A DNA stretch of 64,000 nucleotides from the NCBI RefSeq assembly GCF_023156285.1, contig NZ_JAKZAJ010000004.1, positions 372,001 to 436,000 on the forward strand, given 5' to 3'. The notes below the pieces were generated by a model. That model was given only the letters and a program-made list of their open reading frames with translations, was not told the origin of the DNA and ran no database searches. Position 1 is the first letter of the stretch. Each line of letters begins with the position of its first letter. This DNA is from Marinobacter koreensis (GTDB taxonomy: Bacteria > Pseudomonadota > Gammaproteobacteria > Pseudomonadales > Oleiphilaceae). This document shows, one piece after another, positions 27,812-36,198 of the stretch. The position numbers were made by a program, and so were the translations under genes.

Positions 27812-28726
27812 ATGAGCCAGCAGCGACGGGGACAGGGGCCAACTTTGCGATTTACCAAGATGCACGGTCTGGGTAACGACTTCGTGGTGATTGATGCCAT
27901 CAGTCAGCCGTTCCGGTTGCGCCCGGAGATGATCCGGGACCTGGCGGATCGTAATTTTGGCATCGGATTCGACCAGTTGCTGGTGGTGGAGCCTCCCGGA
28001 TTGCCGGACGTTGATTTCCGTTATCGGATATTCAATGCCGATGGTTCCGAGGTTGAGCAGTGTGGCAATGGTGCCCGGTGTTTCGCCCGCTTCGTGCGGG
28101 ATCAGCGGCTGACCAACAAGAAGATCCTGCGGGTACAGACTGCCAAGGGAGTGATTGAACTACGGGTAGGGAAGGATGGCTCTGTCCGGGTGAACATGGG
28201 CGTGCCGGAACTCAATCCGCCGGCCATTCCCTTTGCCGCAGACCGCCGAAAAGACGTGTACACGGTGGATGTGGCCGGTGAAACGGTCGAGATGAGCGCT
28301 GTCTCCATGGGCAATCCCCACGGGGTGCTGGTTGTCGATGACGTGGACCAGGCGCCCGTGGAAACCCTCGGGCCTCAGCTGGAGCGTCATCCCAGGTTCC
28401 CGGCCCGGGCCAACATCGGCTTTCTCCAGATCATCGATCGGACCCACGCCCGTCTGCGTGTATTCGAAAGAGGCTCCGGAGAAACCCTCGCCTGTGGCAG
28501 TGGCGCCTGTGCCGCCGTGGTGGCGGGCAGGCTGAGGGGCTTGCTCGACAGTCGCGTGGAAGTGGAATTGCGGGGCGGGAAACTGGTGATCGAATGGCAG
28601 GGCGAAGGGGCCCCTGTTATGATGGAAGGCCCTGCCACGACAGTATTTGAAGGGCAGTTGCGACTTCCCGGTGATAACAATGCCCGGCGCCGTAAAGGTG
28701 GGCGGGCCCATAAGCAACGGTCCTGA
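27812..28726 (+). CDS. dapF: Diaminopimelate epimerase
   Basis: DapF interconverts LL- and meso-diaminopimelate. The two catalytic cysteines are visible in [12 protein letters not shown] and [12 protein letters not shown], and [15 protein letters not shown] marks the N-terminus. The start at ATG 27812 is chosen because GGAGG lies eight bases upstream; ATG 27794, overlapping the lysA stop as ATGA, is an alternative. At about 304 residues it is longer than E. coli DapF (274), mainly because of a basic C-terminal tail of roughly 20 residues ([13 protein letters not shown]). The tail is of unknown purpose. Confidence 0.95.
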   Translation: MSQQRRGQGPTLRFTKMHGLGNDFVVIDAISQPFRLRPEMIRDLADRNFGIGFDQLLVVEPPGLPDVDFRYRIFNADGSEVEQCGNGARCFARFVRDQRLTNKKILRVQTAKGVIELRVGKDGSVRVNMGVPELNPPAIPFAADRRKDVYTVDVAGETVEMSAVSMGNPHGVLVVDDVDQAPVETLGPQLERHPRFPARANIGFLQIIDRTHARLRVFERGSGETLACGSGACAAVVAGRLRGLLDSRVEVELRGGKLVIEWQGEGAPVMMEGPATTVFEGQLRLPGDNNARRRKGGRAHKQRS

Positions 28727-28743
28727 CAGTTCGGGAGAACACG

Positions 28744-29490
28744 ATGACAGACCAGACGGTCCGCAAGAAGGCCGAGGAACTCACGCCGGAACAGGTTGCC
28801 GATTACCTTCGGGCCAACCCTGATTTCTTCATGGGCCAGGATGAGTTGCTCCGCAGTCTCACGCTGCCCCATGACAGTGGCCGCGCCATTTCGCTGGTTG
28901 AGCGCCAGGTCCATCTTTTCCGGGAGCAGCGGGACACCCTGCGCCGGGAGTTGGTAGAGCTGGTTTCCATCGCCCGGCATAACGATCGTCTGTTCGAGAA
29001 GAGCAAGCGGTTGCTGATGCAGGTGATTGAAGCCCGCACCCTCAATGACATGGCCTCAGCGATCGACGACAGTATCCGTGGCGATTTCGGCCTGGATGCG
29101 GCCTCGGTCCTGCTGTTCACGGATCAGGCATTGCCCGATGCCTCCCAGGGGGCTTTGCACGTGGTTGCGCCCGACCTTGCCCGGGAGCGGCTCGGGGCAT
29201 TACTGGACGGCGAGCGCGCCGTTTGTGGCCAGTTCCGCGAGAGTGAGCGCGCATTTCTGTTCCCGGACCGGGAGGAACCGATCGCTTCTGTTGCCCTGGT
29301 GCCCCTGCGTAACGAACACCTCGTTGGTGTCTTTGCGGTCGGTAGCTGTGAGCCGGGTTACTTTGACCAAAGCATGGGATCGCTGTTCCTGAGTTATATC
29401 AGCGATACCCTGAGCCGCCTGCTGCCTCCGATGGTTCAGCGCCACGTCTCGGCGGCGCCCGTAACCGATATGTCCCTGGAGTCCCGATAG
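28744..29490 (+). CDS. DUF484 family protein
   Basis: The 248-residue protein has the DUF484 pattern: EQVADYLRANPDFFMGQDELL at the N-terminus, a short coiled coil (LVERQVHLFREQRDTLRREL), and a GAF-like C-terminal domain. Function is unknown, although it is nearly always found between dapF and xerC in gammaproteobacteria, as here. It follows dapF by 17 bases and xerC starts one base after its stop, so the three are co-transcribed. Confidence 0.92.
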   Translation: MTDQTVRKKAEELTPEQVADYLRANPDFFMGQDELLRSLTLPHDSGRAISLVERQVHLFREQRDTLRRELVELVSIARHNDRLFEKSKRLLMQVIEARTLNDMASAIDDSIRGDFGLDAASVLLFTDQALPDASQGALHVVAPDLARERLGALLDGERAVCGQFRESERAFLFPDREEPIASVALVPLRNEHLVGVFAVGSCEPGYFDQSMGSLFLSYISDTLSRLLPPMVQRHVSAAPVTDMSLESR

Positions 29491-29491
29491 C

Positions 29492-30442
29492 GTGTCCGCC
29501 CGGCAGGACCCTGCAACGCCACCGAACACACTGGTGCGGCCGGTGGAGGCGTTTGTTGAGCACCTGTCGTCCGAGACCCGCCACTCACCGCGCACCTGCG
29601 ACAATTATCGCCGTGACCTCGCCCGTCTGACCGACTGGTTGTCGGCATCCGGCGTGCAGGAATGGCATCAGCTGCTGAGCCATGACGTCAGGCGTTACGT
29701 GGCTGAGCTGAGCCGGCAAGGCCTGAACGGTCGCAGTATCGCCCGCCATCTTTCCGCCATCCGCCGGTTTTTTGATTTTCTCCTGCGGGAGCGGTTGGTG
29801 ACCGATAATCCCGCACTGGATATCCGGGCCCCTAAAAGCGGGCGGCGTTTACCCCGCGTCGCCGACGTCGATCAGTTGAGCCAGTTGCTGGACGCCTCGC
29901 CGGACGATCCGCTGGAAGTGCGGGACGTCTGCATGTTCGAGCTGATGTATTCTTCCGGACTGCGGCTGGCCGAGCTGGCGGGTCTGGATCTGGCCGCCGT
30001 GGACATGCGTGGCGCGGAGGTCCGGGTTCTGGGTAAAGGCAACAAGGAACGAATTCTGCCGATCGGCACCAAAGCGCTGGAAGCTCTGGAACGTTGGCTG
30101 GGCGTGCGTTCGTCGCTGGCCGGAGAGGGGCAGCCGGCGGTATTCGTCAGTCGCCGTGGCGATCGTCTCAGTCGCCGGAGTATCCAGGCCCGGCTGGCCC
30201 GCTGGGGCCTGGTGAAGGGCGCCGACCAGAAACTGCATCCACACCTGCTCCGGCACTCGTTCGCCAGCCACGTGCTCGAGTCCAGTGGCGACCTCCGGGC
30301 GGTTCAGGAGTTGCTGGGCCATGCGGACATCGCCACAACCCAGGTCTACACGCACCTCGATTTCCAGCATCTGGCTCGTGTTTATGATCAGAGTCACCCC
30401 CGGGCCCGGCGGAGCCGGTATGATGAGCCTGAGCAATCCTGA
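29492..30442 (+). CDS. xerC: Tyrosine recombinase XerC
   Basis: XerC works with XerD at the dif site to resolve chromosome dimers. The 316-residue protein has an N-terminal SAM-like core-binding domain (about 20-105) and a catalytic domain. The visible residues are Arg in SSGLRLAELAGLDL, HLLRHSFASHVL (His-x-x-Arg), GHADIATTQVYTHLDF with the final His and nucleophilic Tyr. The start is GTG at 29492, one base after the DUF484 stop. Length is slightly above E. coli XerC (298). Synteny with dapF and DUF484 separates it from phage-type integrases. Confidence 0.95.
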   Translation: MSARQDPATPPNTLVRPVEAFVEHLSSETRHSPRTCDNYRRDLARLTDWLSASGVQEWHQLLSHDVRRYVAELSRQGLNGRSIARHLSAIRRFFDFLLRERLVTDNPALDIRAPKSGRRLPRVADVDQLSQLLDASPDDPLEVRDVCMFELMYSSGLRLAELAGLDLAAVDMRGAEVRVLGKGNKERILPIGTKALEALERWLGVRSSLAGEGQPAVFVSRRGDRLSRRSIQARLARWGLVKGADQKLHPHLLRHSFASHVLESSGDLRAVQELLGHADIATTQVYTHLDFQHLARVYDQSHPRARRSRYDEPEQS

Positions 30443-30468
30443 CTGAATGGACACAAAGGAAGCATTCA

Positions 30469-31884
30469 ATGGCATCGGACCAGTCCTGGAAGGAAAAGTA
30501 CCTTCGGGAACTCGATAAAGCAGACGCCAGAGAGAAACAATGGCAGTCTGAGCGAAATACCCTCGAGAGAATGCTGGTCCGGACCAGTCTCGCCTCGGAA
30601 GGCCAGACTCCTGAGCTGGATCGTCTGCTGGCCCGTATCCGCAAGGATCTTCGCAAGAAAAAGGTCAATGTCGAGACCTGGCGGGAACTCCAGGAACAGA
30701 TTGACCGGGAGATTACCCTGCTCGATGAACGGTCAGGTAACCGGGCATCCCCGATTCCCCCGACCACGTCCCCATCCAGCACTGCCGCGCCGGGAGATTC
30801 CACCGATCTTGAGGATCGTACCAACCGGCTCAGGATTGCGAGGCGGGTGGGGCAGTTGCTCGGGCAGATGCTGACCCAGGTCTCTCTCGATCCGGCGGCC
30901 GAGGCCCAGGCCCGCCTGCTCCAGAAGTCGCTGCTGTCCAGCGATAACTGGGATGAACTCCGGGAGGGGCTGAATCAGGTAGCCGAACTGGTCATTGAGG
31001 CCGTTACCCGGAGCAAACGGGAATTTGAAACATTTCTGAAGCGGCTTGACGAGCGTCTGGAACTCCTTCGTCAGCATTTTGCGGTGCAAACCGAAGCCCA
31101 ACATGGTCGGCAGGATGCCACCGATTGCCTGGACCGGGAAATCCGGGCCGAACTGGATAAGGTGAGTGACCGGTTGCGGAGCAGTGACGATCTGCAGGAC
31201 CTCAAGGCTTCAGTCAGCGATCATCTTGAGTCGGTCCTTGGGGTATTGGACAGGTTCCGAAGCCAGGAATCGGAACGGGAAAAAGTGCTGGCGGAACAGC
31301 TGGGGGCGATGCAGGAAAAGGTGGCGGCGATGGAAGCGCACTCCGAGCAGATGCAGGAGCAGGTCCGCAAGGAGCGCGTTCGGGCGATGACCGATCTTTT
31401 GACCCAGTTGCCCAACCGCGAAGCCTGGCAGGAGCGCCTCTCCTTTGAATTCAATCGATGGCAACGTTACCAGCACCCGCTGACCATCGCCGTTCTCGAT
31501 ATCGACCATTTCAAGCGGGTCAACGATTCCTACGGGCACAAGGCGGGGGACCGGGTTCTGCAACTCGTCGCCAGGGAACTTCAGCAACGGCTCCGGAATA
31601 CGGATTTTATTGCCCGGTACGGCGGCGAGGAATTCGTTGCCCTGTTTCCGGAGACGACGGCGGAGGACGCCCGCCAGGTGCTGGATTCATTGCGGGATTA
31701 TGTCGGGAAGCTGCCCTTTCATTTCAGTGGTGAGCCGGTTCGTATCACCGTCTCGGTGGGGGTGTCGCCCTTTGGCGCTGGTGATTCTGCCGATCAGGTC
31801 TTCGATCGTGCGGATCGGGCACTCTACCAGGCCAAGGACGCAGGTCGGGATCAGATCAAGGTGGATGATCCGGCCGCTCAATGA
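30469..31884 (+). CDS. Diguanylate cyclase with N-terminal helical region
   Basis: The 471-residue protein is probably an active cyclic-di-GMP synthase. The C-terminal GGDEF domain (about 305-465) has an intact signature GGEEF at 385-389 and an intact inhibitory I-site RNTD at 376-379, five residues earlier, so product feedback is expected. The N-terminal 300 residues are charged, helical and partly coiled coil (about 250-300), with a low-complexity Pro/Ser/Thr linker near 93-112. There is no membrane segment, so it is cytoplasmic. It starts 26 bases after xerC and overlaps the convergent DUF2789 gene by seven bases. Confidence 0.9.
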   Translation: MASDQSWKEKYLRELDKADAREKQWQSERNTLERMLVRTSLASEGQTPELDRLLARIRKDLRKKKVNVETWRELQEQIDREITLLDERSGNRASPIPPTTSPSSTAAPGDSTDLEDRTNRLRIARRVGQLLGQMLTQVSLDPAAEAQARLLQKSLLSSDNWDELREGLNQVAELVIEAVTRSKREFETFLKRLDERLELLRQHFAVQTEAQHGRQDATDCLDREIRAELDKVSDRLRSSDDLQDLKASVSDHLESVLGVLDRFRSQESEREKVLAEQLGAMQEKVAAMEAHSEQMQEQVRKERVRAMTDLLTQLPNREAWQERLSFEFNRWQRYQHPLTIAVLDIDHFKRVNDSYGHKAGDRVLQLVARELQQRLRNTDFIARYGGEEFVALFPETTAEDARQVLDSLRDYVGKLPFHFSGEPVRITVSVGVSPFGAGDSADQVFDRADRALYQAKDAGRDQIKVDDPAAQ

Positions 31885-32111
31885 CGCATCATAGCGTCGA
31901 GCTCATCGATGATTTCCGCCCAGTCGCTGTCGTCTTCGAGGCCTTCTTCCAGGAAGTGGGACTGACTTTCCGACCAGAACGGAGCGTCCTGTATCGCTAT
32001 CTCCCGGGGCAGTGGTGAATGCCGGGCCACGAAGGTTTCTATGCTGCCCGCGTCCGAGGGCATGCCGAGTTGCTCGAAGAGTGTGCTGAGCGAGTGTTTG
32101 CTGGTATCCAT
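31878..32111 (-). CDS. DUF2789 family protein
   Basis: The 77-residue acidic protein matches DUF2789: STLFEQLGMPSDAGSIETF, then HSPLPREIAIQDAPFWSESQ and DDSDWAEIIDELDAMMR. These are small soluble helical proteins of unknown function in Pseudomonas and Marinobacter. AGGGAGATACTCC precedes the start. The 3' end overlaps the end of the diguanylate cyclase gene on the other strand. Confidence 0.88.
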   Translation of the reverse strand: MDTSKHSLSTLFEQLGMPSDAGSIETFVARHSPLPREIAIQDAPFWSESQSHFLEEGLEDDSDWAEIIDELDAMMRH

Positions 32112-32203
32112 GGAGTATCTCCCTGTAACCTTGGCCTAACTGAAATGGTATGTGATTGCGGGTATTGTTCCCTGAAATTTAGCGGATCCCCGGAGGATAT
32201 CCA

Positions 32204-34990
32204 GTGAGGGCTTTCCTTTACAGCCTGGTCACCTGTTACCTGCTTGCGCTGGCCCCCGGCTCAGTGCTCGCGGACCCGCCGCAGCCCTCTCCCGCGCCGG
32301 TTCTCGGTGAGGCCGACCTGCAGTGGTTGCAGCAGCAGGAGCGGTTTGTGATCGGGGTGCGCAGCGGTCAGGTTCCCCTGGTTTTCGACACCGGCAATGG
32401 CGTTCTCGCCGGCACTTACATCGATTACCTGGCCAGGTTGTCGGACAAACTCGGTGTGCCGGTGGATCCCGTCATTCTCGACGACCAGACCGGTGAGCCG
32501 GTCGAGGCTGGCAGTCCCCGTCCGGATGCCATCCTGACCACCTACGCGCCGGGAACCCGTGTTCCGGACGGTCAGCGTTTTACCAAACCGCTGATGAGCC
32601 TGACCTATGGCCTGTTCATAAACGCCGGGGATGCCGGTATCCAGTCCCTCTCGGACCTGGAAGGTGGCCAGATTGCGATCCTTGCCAATGATCCCAACCA
32701 GTACACCATGCTGGATCCGGTGGATGAATTCCACCCGGTACCGGTCACCGGCGTTGGCGAAGCGGTCAGCAGCGTCCTTTCCGGTCGGGCCCAGGCGTTT
32801 GTGGGACCGGTGCCGGTGGTGTCCGATTACCTCCAGTCCGCGATGATCAACGGCATCGGACTTGCCCGTCTCCTGGACGACAAGCCCGTTGATGTGGTGC
32901 TTCAGGTACCCGGCAAGAAGCGTCAGTTGCTGCGGGTGCTCGACAGTGCCGTGGCGGCGATCAGTCATACCGAACACCGGGTGATTCGTCAGTCCTGGCT
33001 GCAAACCGATGTCCGGTCCCTGGAAACCAACGGTTTGGAGCTGTCCGCGTCCGATCTCGATTGGCTCAAGAATCACCAGAATCTACGCGTGGCCTTTCGC
33101 TCCGACTGGCCGCCTTTCGAATTCGATCAGGACAGCCGACCCACCGGTCTTGTGCCGGATCTGATCAGCCACCTCGAATCCCAACTCAATGTCCGGTTCA
33201 ACCGGGCCACTATCGACAGTCGTGCCGAAGCGGAACACAAACTTGAGGATGGAGAACTGGATATCCTCCCGGGATTGTCCAAGACCCCGCGGACCGAAAG
33301 CCGGTTTCTGTTTACCCGCCCGTACCTGAGTGTCCCGATTGTCCTGGCCATCCGGGACGACGGTCGGTTCATCGGTGACCTGCGGGAACTGCGGGATGAA
33401 AAGGTCGGGGTGGTAAACGGCCATGCGGCCCACGATTACATGCTCATCAATCACCCCAACCTGAACCTGTATCCGGTGGATAACGTTGAGGATGGCCTGT
33501 TGGCACTGTCCAACGGGGATCTGGATGTGATGGTCACCCACATTCCAGCGGTCAGCTACACGGTGGCCCGCCTGGGCCTGTCCAACCTGAGGATCACGAG
33601 CATCACTCCGTATCAGTACGACCTGCGACTGGCGGTGCGCAAAAGCAATCCGGAGCTGCTTCGAATCCTGAACAAAGCCCTGGCCAGTCTGGACAGCGCA
33701 GAGACCGAAGCCATCTATAATCGCTGGATTCACCTCGACATTGAACAGGAAACCGATTACACGGTGGTCCGGCGGGTGGTGCTGATCGCCATCGTTGTGG
33801 TGCTGATTTTCCTCTACTGGAACCGAAAGCTGTCCCGGGAGGTCGATGAACGTATCCGTTCCGAGAATGCCCTGCGTCGCAGTGAGGATGAATTGCGGGC
33901 GGCCAAGCTGGAGGCGGAACGCCTGGCCCGGGAGGCAGAGGCCGCCAGCCGTTCAAAAAGTGAGTTCCTGGCCAACATGTCCCACGAAATCCGGACCCCC
34001 ATGAATGCGGTGATCGGTTACAGCGATCTGTTGAGCAATTCGGTTACAGACCCCCAGCAACGCAACTATCTGGATGCCATCCGCGCCGGCAGCCGCAGCC
34101 TGCTGATGCTGATCAACGACATTCTGGATCTGTCCCGGATTGAAGCCGGGAAGATGCGTCTGGACTATTCGGCGGTCTCGGTCCGGCGGCTGCTCGGGGA
34201 TGTCCGGCACATCTTTGACCTGCGCGCCAGAGAGCAGGGGATTACCCTGGAAGTCAGTGTCGATTCCGGGATGCCTGCCGCGATGATGCTGGATGAAACC
34301 CGCCTGCGTCAGGTGCTGTTCAATCTGGTTGGCAACGCCATCAAGTTTACCCATGAAGGAGGGGTGACCGTACGTGCCACCGCCACACCGATAGAGCCGG
34401 ACGAGGCCTCTGCCGAGCGCCAGTATTGCCGACTGACGGTCACGGTTCAGGACTCCGGGATCGGCATTGCCCCCGACCAGCAGGAACGGATCTTCGATGC
34501 CTTCGAACAGCAAGAGGGGCAGAATACCCGTCGTTATGGTGGAACAGGCCTGGGGCTTGCCATCAGTCGTAAACTGGCCCAGATGATGGGTGGAGAGCTG
34601 TCGGTCGAGAGCGAGGAAGGGGTTGGTTCGGTGTTCACGGTGATTCTGCCAGAGGTTGAAGTCGCAGTAGAGTTGGCCGGTGACGAGGACGGCGAGCCCA
34701 AGGAGGAGGAGCGACTACTGGCGCAGACTCTGAGCATGCAGGAGCGGGGCTGGTTGAGGGAGCAGTTGGCCCGGGACTTCGGCGACGAGTGGCAGACGGT
34801 GCGGGAAAGCGGGGATCCGGAACAGATGAAAGATTTTGCCCGTCGGCTGATCGCATGGGGCCAGAGGCACCGTTCGCCCTCGGTGACGCGTTATGCCGAG
34901 AAGTTGCTGGCGGATGTGGATGCGTTCAACCTGGACGCCGTCAACAGCGCCCTGGAATCGTTCCCGAAATTACTGGGCCGAAAAACCTGA
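32204..34990 (+). CDS. BvgS-like sensor histidine kinase with two periplasmic binding domains
   Basis: The 928-residue protein has a signal peptide, two consecutive SBP_bac_3-type periplasmic domains (about 45-270 and 285-515), one transmembrane helix (about 523-540), a short coiled coil, a HisKA domain with [17 protein letters not shown] (histidine about 594) and a HATPase with [25 protein letters not shown] and [11 protein letters not shown] roughly 90-residue helical tail follows. Unlike BvgS or EvgS it has no receiver or Hpt domain and no response regulator lies nearby, so it is an orphan kinase. The ligand is probably a small solute such as an amino acid. Start is GTG 32204 behind GGAGG. 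Confidence 0.9.
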   Translation: MRAFLYSLVTCYLLALAPGSVLADPPQPSPAPVLGEADLQWLQQQERFVIGVRSGQVPLVFDTGNGVLAGTYIDYLARLSDKLGVPVDPVILDDQTGEPVEAGSPRPDAILTTYAPGTRVPDGQRFTKPLMSLTYGLFINAGDAGIQSLSDLEGGQIAILANDPNQYTMLDPVDEFHPVPVTGVGEAVSSVLSGRAQAFVGPVPVVSDYLQSAMINGIGLARLLDDKPVDVVLQVPGKKRQLLRVLDSAVAAISHTEHRVIRQSWLQTDVRSLETNGLELSASDLDWLKNHQNLRVAFRSDWPPFEFDQDSRPTGLVPDLISHLESQLNVRFNRATIDSRAEAEHKLEDGELDILPGLSKTPRTESRFLFTRPYLSVPIVLAIRDDGRFIGDLRELRDEKVGVVNGHAAHDYMLINHPNLNLYPVDNVEDGLLALSNGDLDVMVTHIPAVSYTVARLGLSNLRITSITPYQYDLRLAVRKSNPELLRILNKALASLDSAETEAIYNRWIHLDIEQETDYTVVRRVVLIAIVVVLIFLYWNRKLSREVDERIRSENALRRSEDELRAAKLEAERLAREAEAASRSKSEFLANMSHEIRTPMNAVIGYSDLLSNSVTDPQQRNYLDAIRAGSRSLLMLINDILDLSRIEAGKMRLDYSAVSVRRLLGDVRHIFDLRAREQGITLEVSVDSGMPAAMMLDETRLRQVLFNLVGNAIKFTHEGGVTVRATATPIEPDEASAERQYCRLTVTVQDSGIGIAPDQQERIFDAFEQQEGQNTRRYGGTGLGLAISRKLAQMMGGELSVESEEGVGSVFTVILPEVEVAVELAGDEDGEPKEEERLLAQTLSMQERGWLREQLARDFGDEWQTVRESGDPEQMKDFARRLIAWGQRHRSPSVTRYAEKLLADVDAFNLDAVNSALESFPKLLGRKT

Positions 34991-34998
34991 TCCGCCGG

Positions 34999-35364
34999 TC
35001 AGAGGCAGTCGAACTGCGACCGACGGTCAAAGGCGATGGATACCATGTCGTAGCCGGACTCGGACAGGTGGCGGATAAGCTCCCGGTCCTTGAGCAGTGT
35101 CATGCAGGCTTTGTGGACGTTGGCCTGTAACTGCTCGGTGGGAGGCTCGCCGGCGGCGAATCGGAAGTCGACGATCAGGTATTTCCGATCAATGGACGCC
35201 GAGACGGGGATGTCCTGGCGTTCGACGCTTTCGTAGCCAATGTAGGTGATCTTGTTTTGAGGAAAGACCTGGCTCATCAGAACGTCGATGTTCTCCGCAT
35301 GACTGGCGGAGGCCCAGAGCAGCAGCATCGCCGCGACGGTACGAGTAACGTATTGGAGGGTCAT
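34999..35364 (-). CDS. Secreted small protein of unknown function
   Basis: The 121-residue product has a clear signal peptide (about residues 1-23, ending SASHA-EN). The mature part of about 98 residues holds two cysteines (KACMTLL and the penultimate FDCL), which could form a disulfide. I do not recognise a named family. It is convergent with the sensor kinase gene, eight bases between stops. Its 5' region contains two dyads that may be operators. Confidence 0.7.
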   Translation of the reverse strand: MTLQYVTRTVAAMLLLWASASHAENIDVLMSQVFPQNKITYIGYESVERQDIPVSASIDRKYLIVDFRFAAGEPPTEQLQANVHKACMTLLKDRELIRHLSESGYDMVSIAFDRRSQFDCL

Positions 35365-35406
35365 ATACCGACTCCCTGGCAGGTTTCCAAATCTATGTAA
35401 CAGAGT

Positions 35407-35458
35407 GTAACGCTACGTTACTGGAGATTATCGCAGAGAGTGTCGCATTTTGCGCGAC
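35407..35458. promoter_or_regulatory. Pair of dyads in a divergent intergenic region
   Basis: The 203-base gap between the secreted small protein and the next rightward gene contains GTAACG-CTA-CGTTAC (35407-35421) and GTCGC-N7-GCGAC (35442-35458). A further TGTAAC half-site lies just before the first dyad. They could bind a regulator of either gene. No regulator is identified. Confidence 0.35.
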
Positions 35459-35567
35459 GTGTTGCAGGAATTTTTCAATTGTTTGCACTCCGGATACAGT
35501 TCCGGAAAGCGCCGGCCGGCGAGCGATCAACTATTATTATCAGACAGGAAGGGATGGGGAGAGAGTC

Positions 35568-36182
35568 ATGTTCCAGCTGGTTTTCAAAGGTGAATGTGTC
35601 CCGGGGACGGACGAACAGACGGCCCGCAATAACGCCCGGGCACTGTTCAAGGCGACGGTTGACCAGGTTGAGCGTATGTTCAGCGGCAGCCCGGTCGTCA
35701 TCCGGAACAAACTCGAGGAGGCCCAGGCGGAAAAATACCAGGCCGTTCTGAAAAAGCACGGTATGGTGGCCTATGTGCAGCCAATGGCAGGCAGCCAGGC
35801 CCCGCAGCCATCGGCAGCCGGTTCGGAACAACCGGCATCGAATCCCTCAAACCCGACACCAGCGCCCGATCGCCCGGCCGCCCAGCCTGCCAGTGAGAAG
35901 TCATCCGGCCAGGCAGTGGAGGTGGAGCCCGGCGATCGGCTTCCCGTGGCCGGTGAGAAAGTCGACGATATCCTGTCGCAGTCCGGTCTGAAACTGGATC
36001 CGGCGGGTGTCACCCTGGTGGAGCACGAAGAGGTCGAGCCGCCGATGTTTGAACACATCGATGACTGGAGCCTCGCGCCTGCAGGTTCGGACCTGGGTGT
36101 TGAGCGGGATCTGCCGCCGCCGATGGTTCCGGATGTATCGCATTTGTCCCTGGCGGATGACGACGATCGGGACAAGCACTGA
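35568..36182 (+). CDS. Uncharacterised protein with low-complexity linker
   Basis: The 204-residue protein has a folded-looking N-terminal part (about 1-75: QLVFKGECVPGTDEQTARNN, then a helix ending KHGMVAYVQPM). A Pro/Ala/Ser-rich linker (about 76-120) and an acidic C-terminal part follow. The N-terminal segment resembles small proteins preceding tail-like low-complexity regions, but I cannot assign a family. No signal peptide or membrane segment is seen. GGGGAGAGAG precedes the ATG at 35568. It ends 16 bases before the PlpD-like gene and is probably co-transcribed with it. Confidence 0.65.
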   Translation: MFQLVFKGECVPGTDEQTARNNARALFKATVDQVERMFSGSPVVIRNKLEEAQAEKYQAVLKKHGMVAYVQPMAGSQAPQPSAAGSEQPASNPSNPTPAPDRPAAQPASEKSSGQAVEVEPGDRLPVAGEKVDDILSQSGLKLDPAGVTLVEHEEVEPPMFEHIDDWSLAPAGSDLGVERDLPPPMVPDVSHLSLADDDDRDKH

Positions 36183-36198
36183 GCGAAAGGTCAACGTC

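Noticed and set aside
29492..30442. The tyrosine recombinase gene as an island integrase
   Set aside because: Its place after dapF and DUF484 and its sequence identify it as housekeeping XerC, and it is 29 kb from the comM island.
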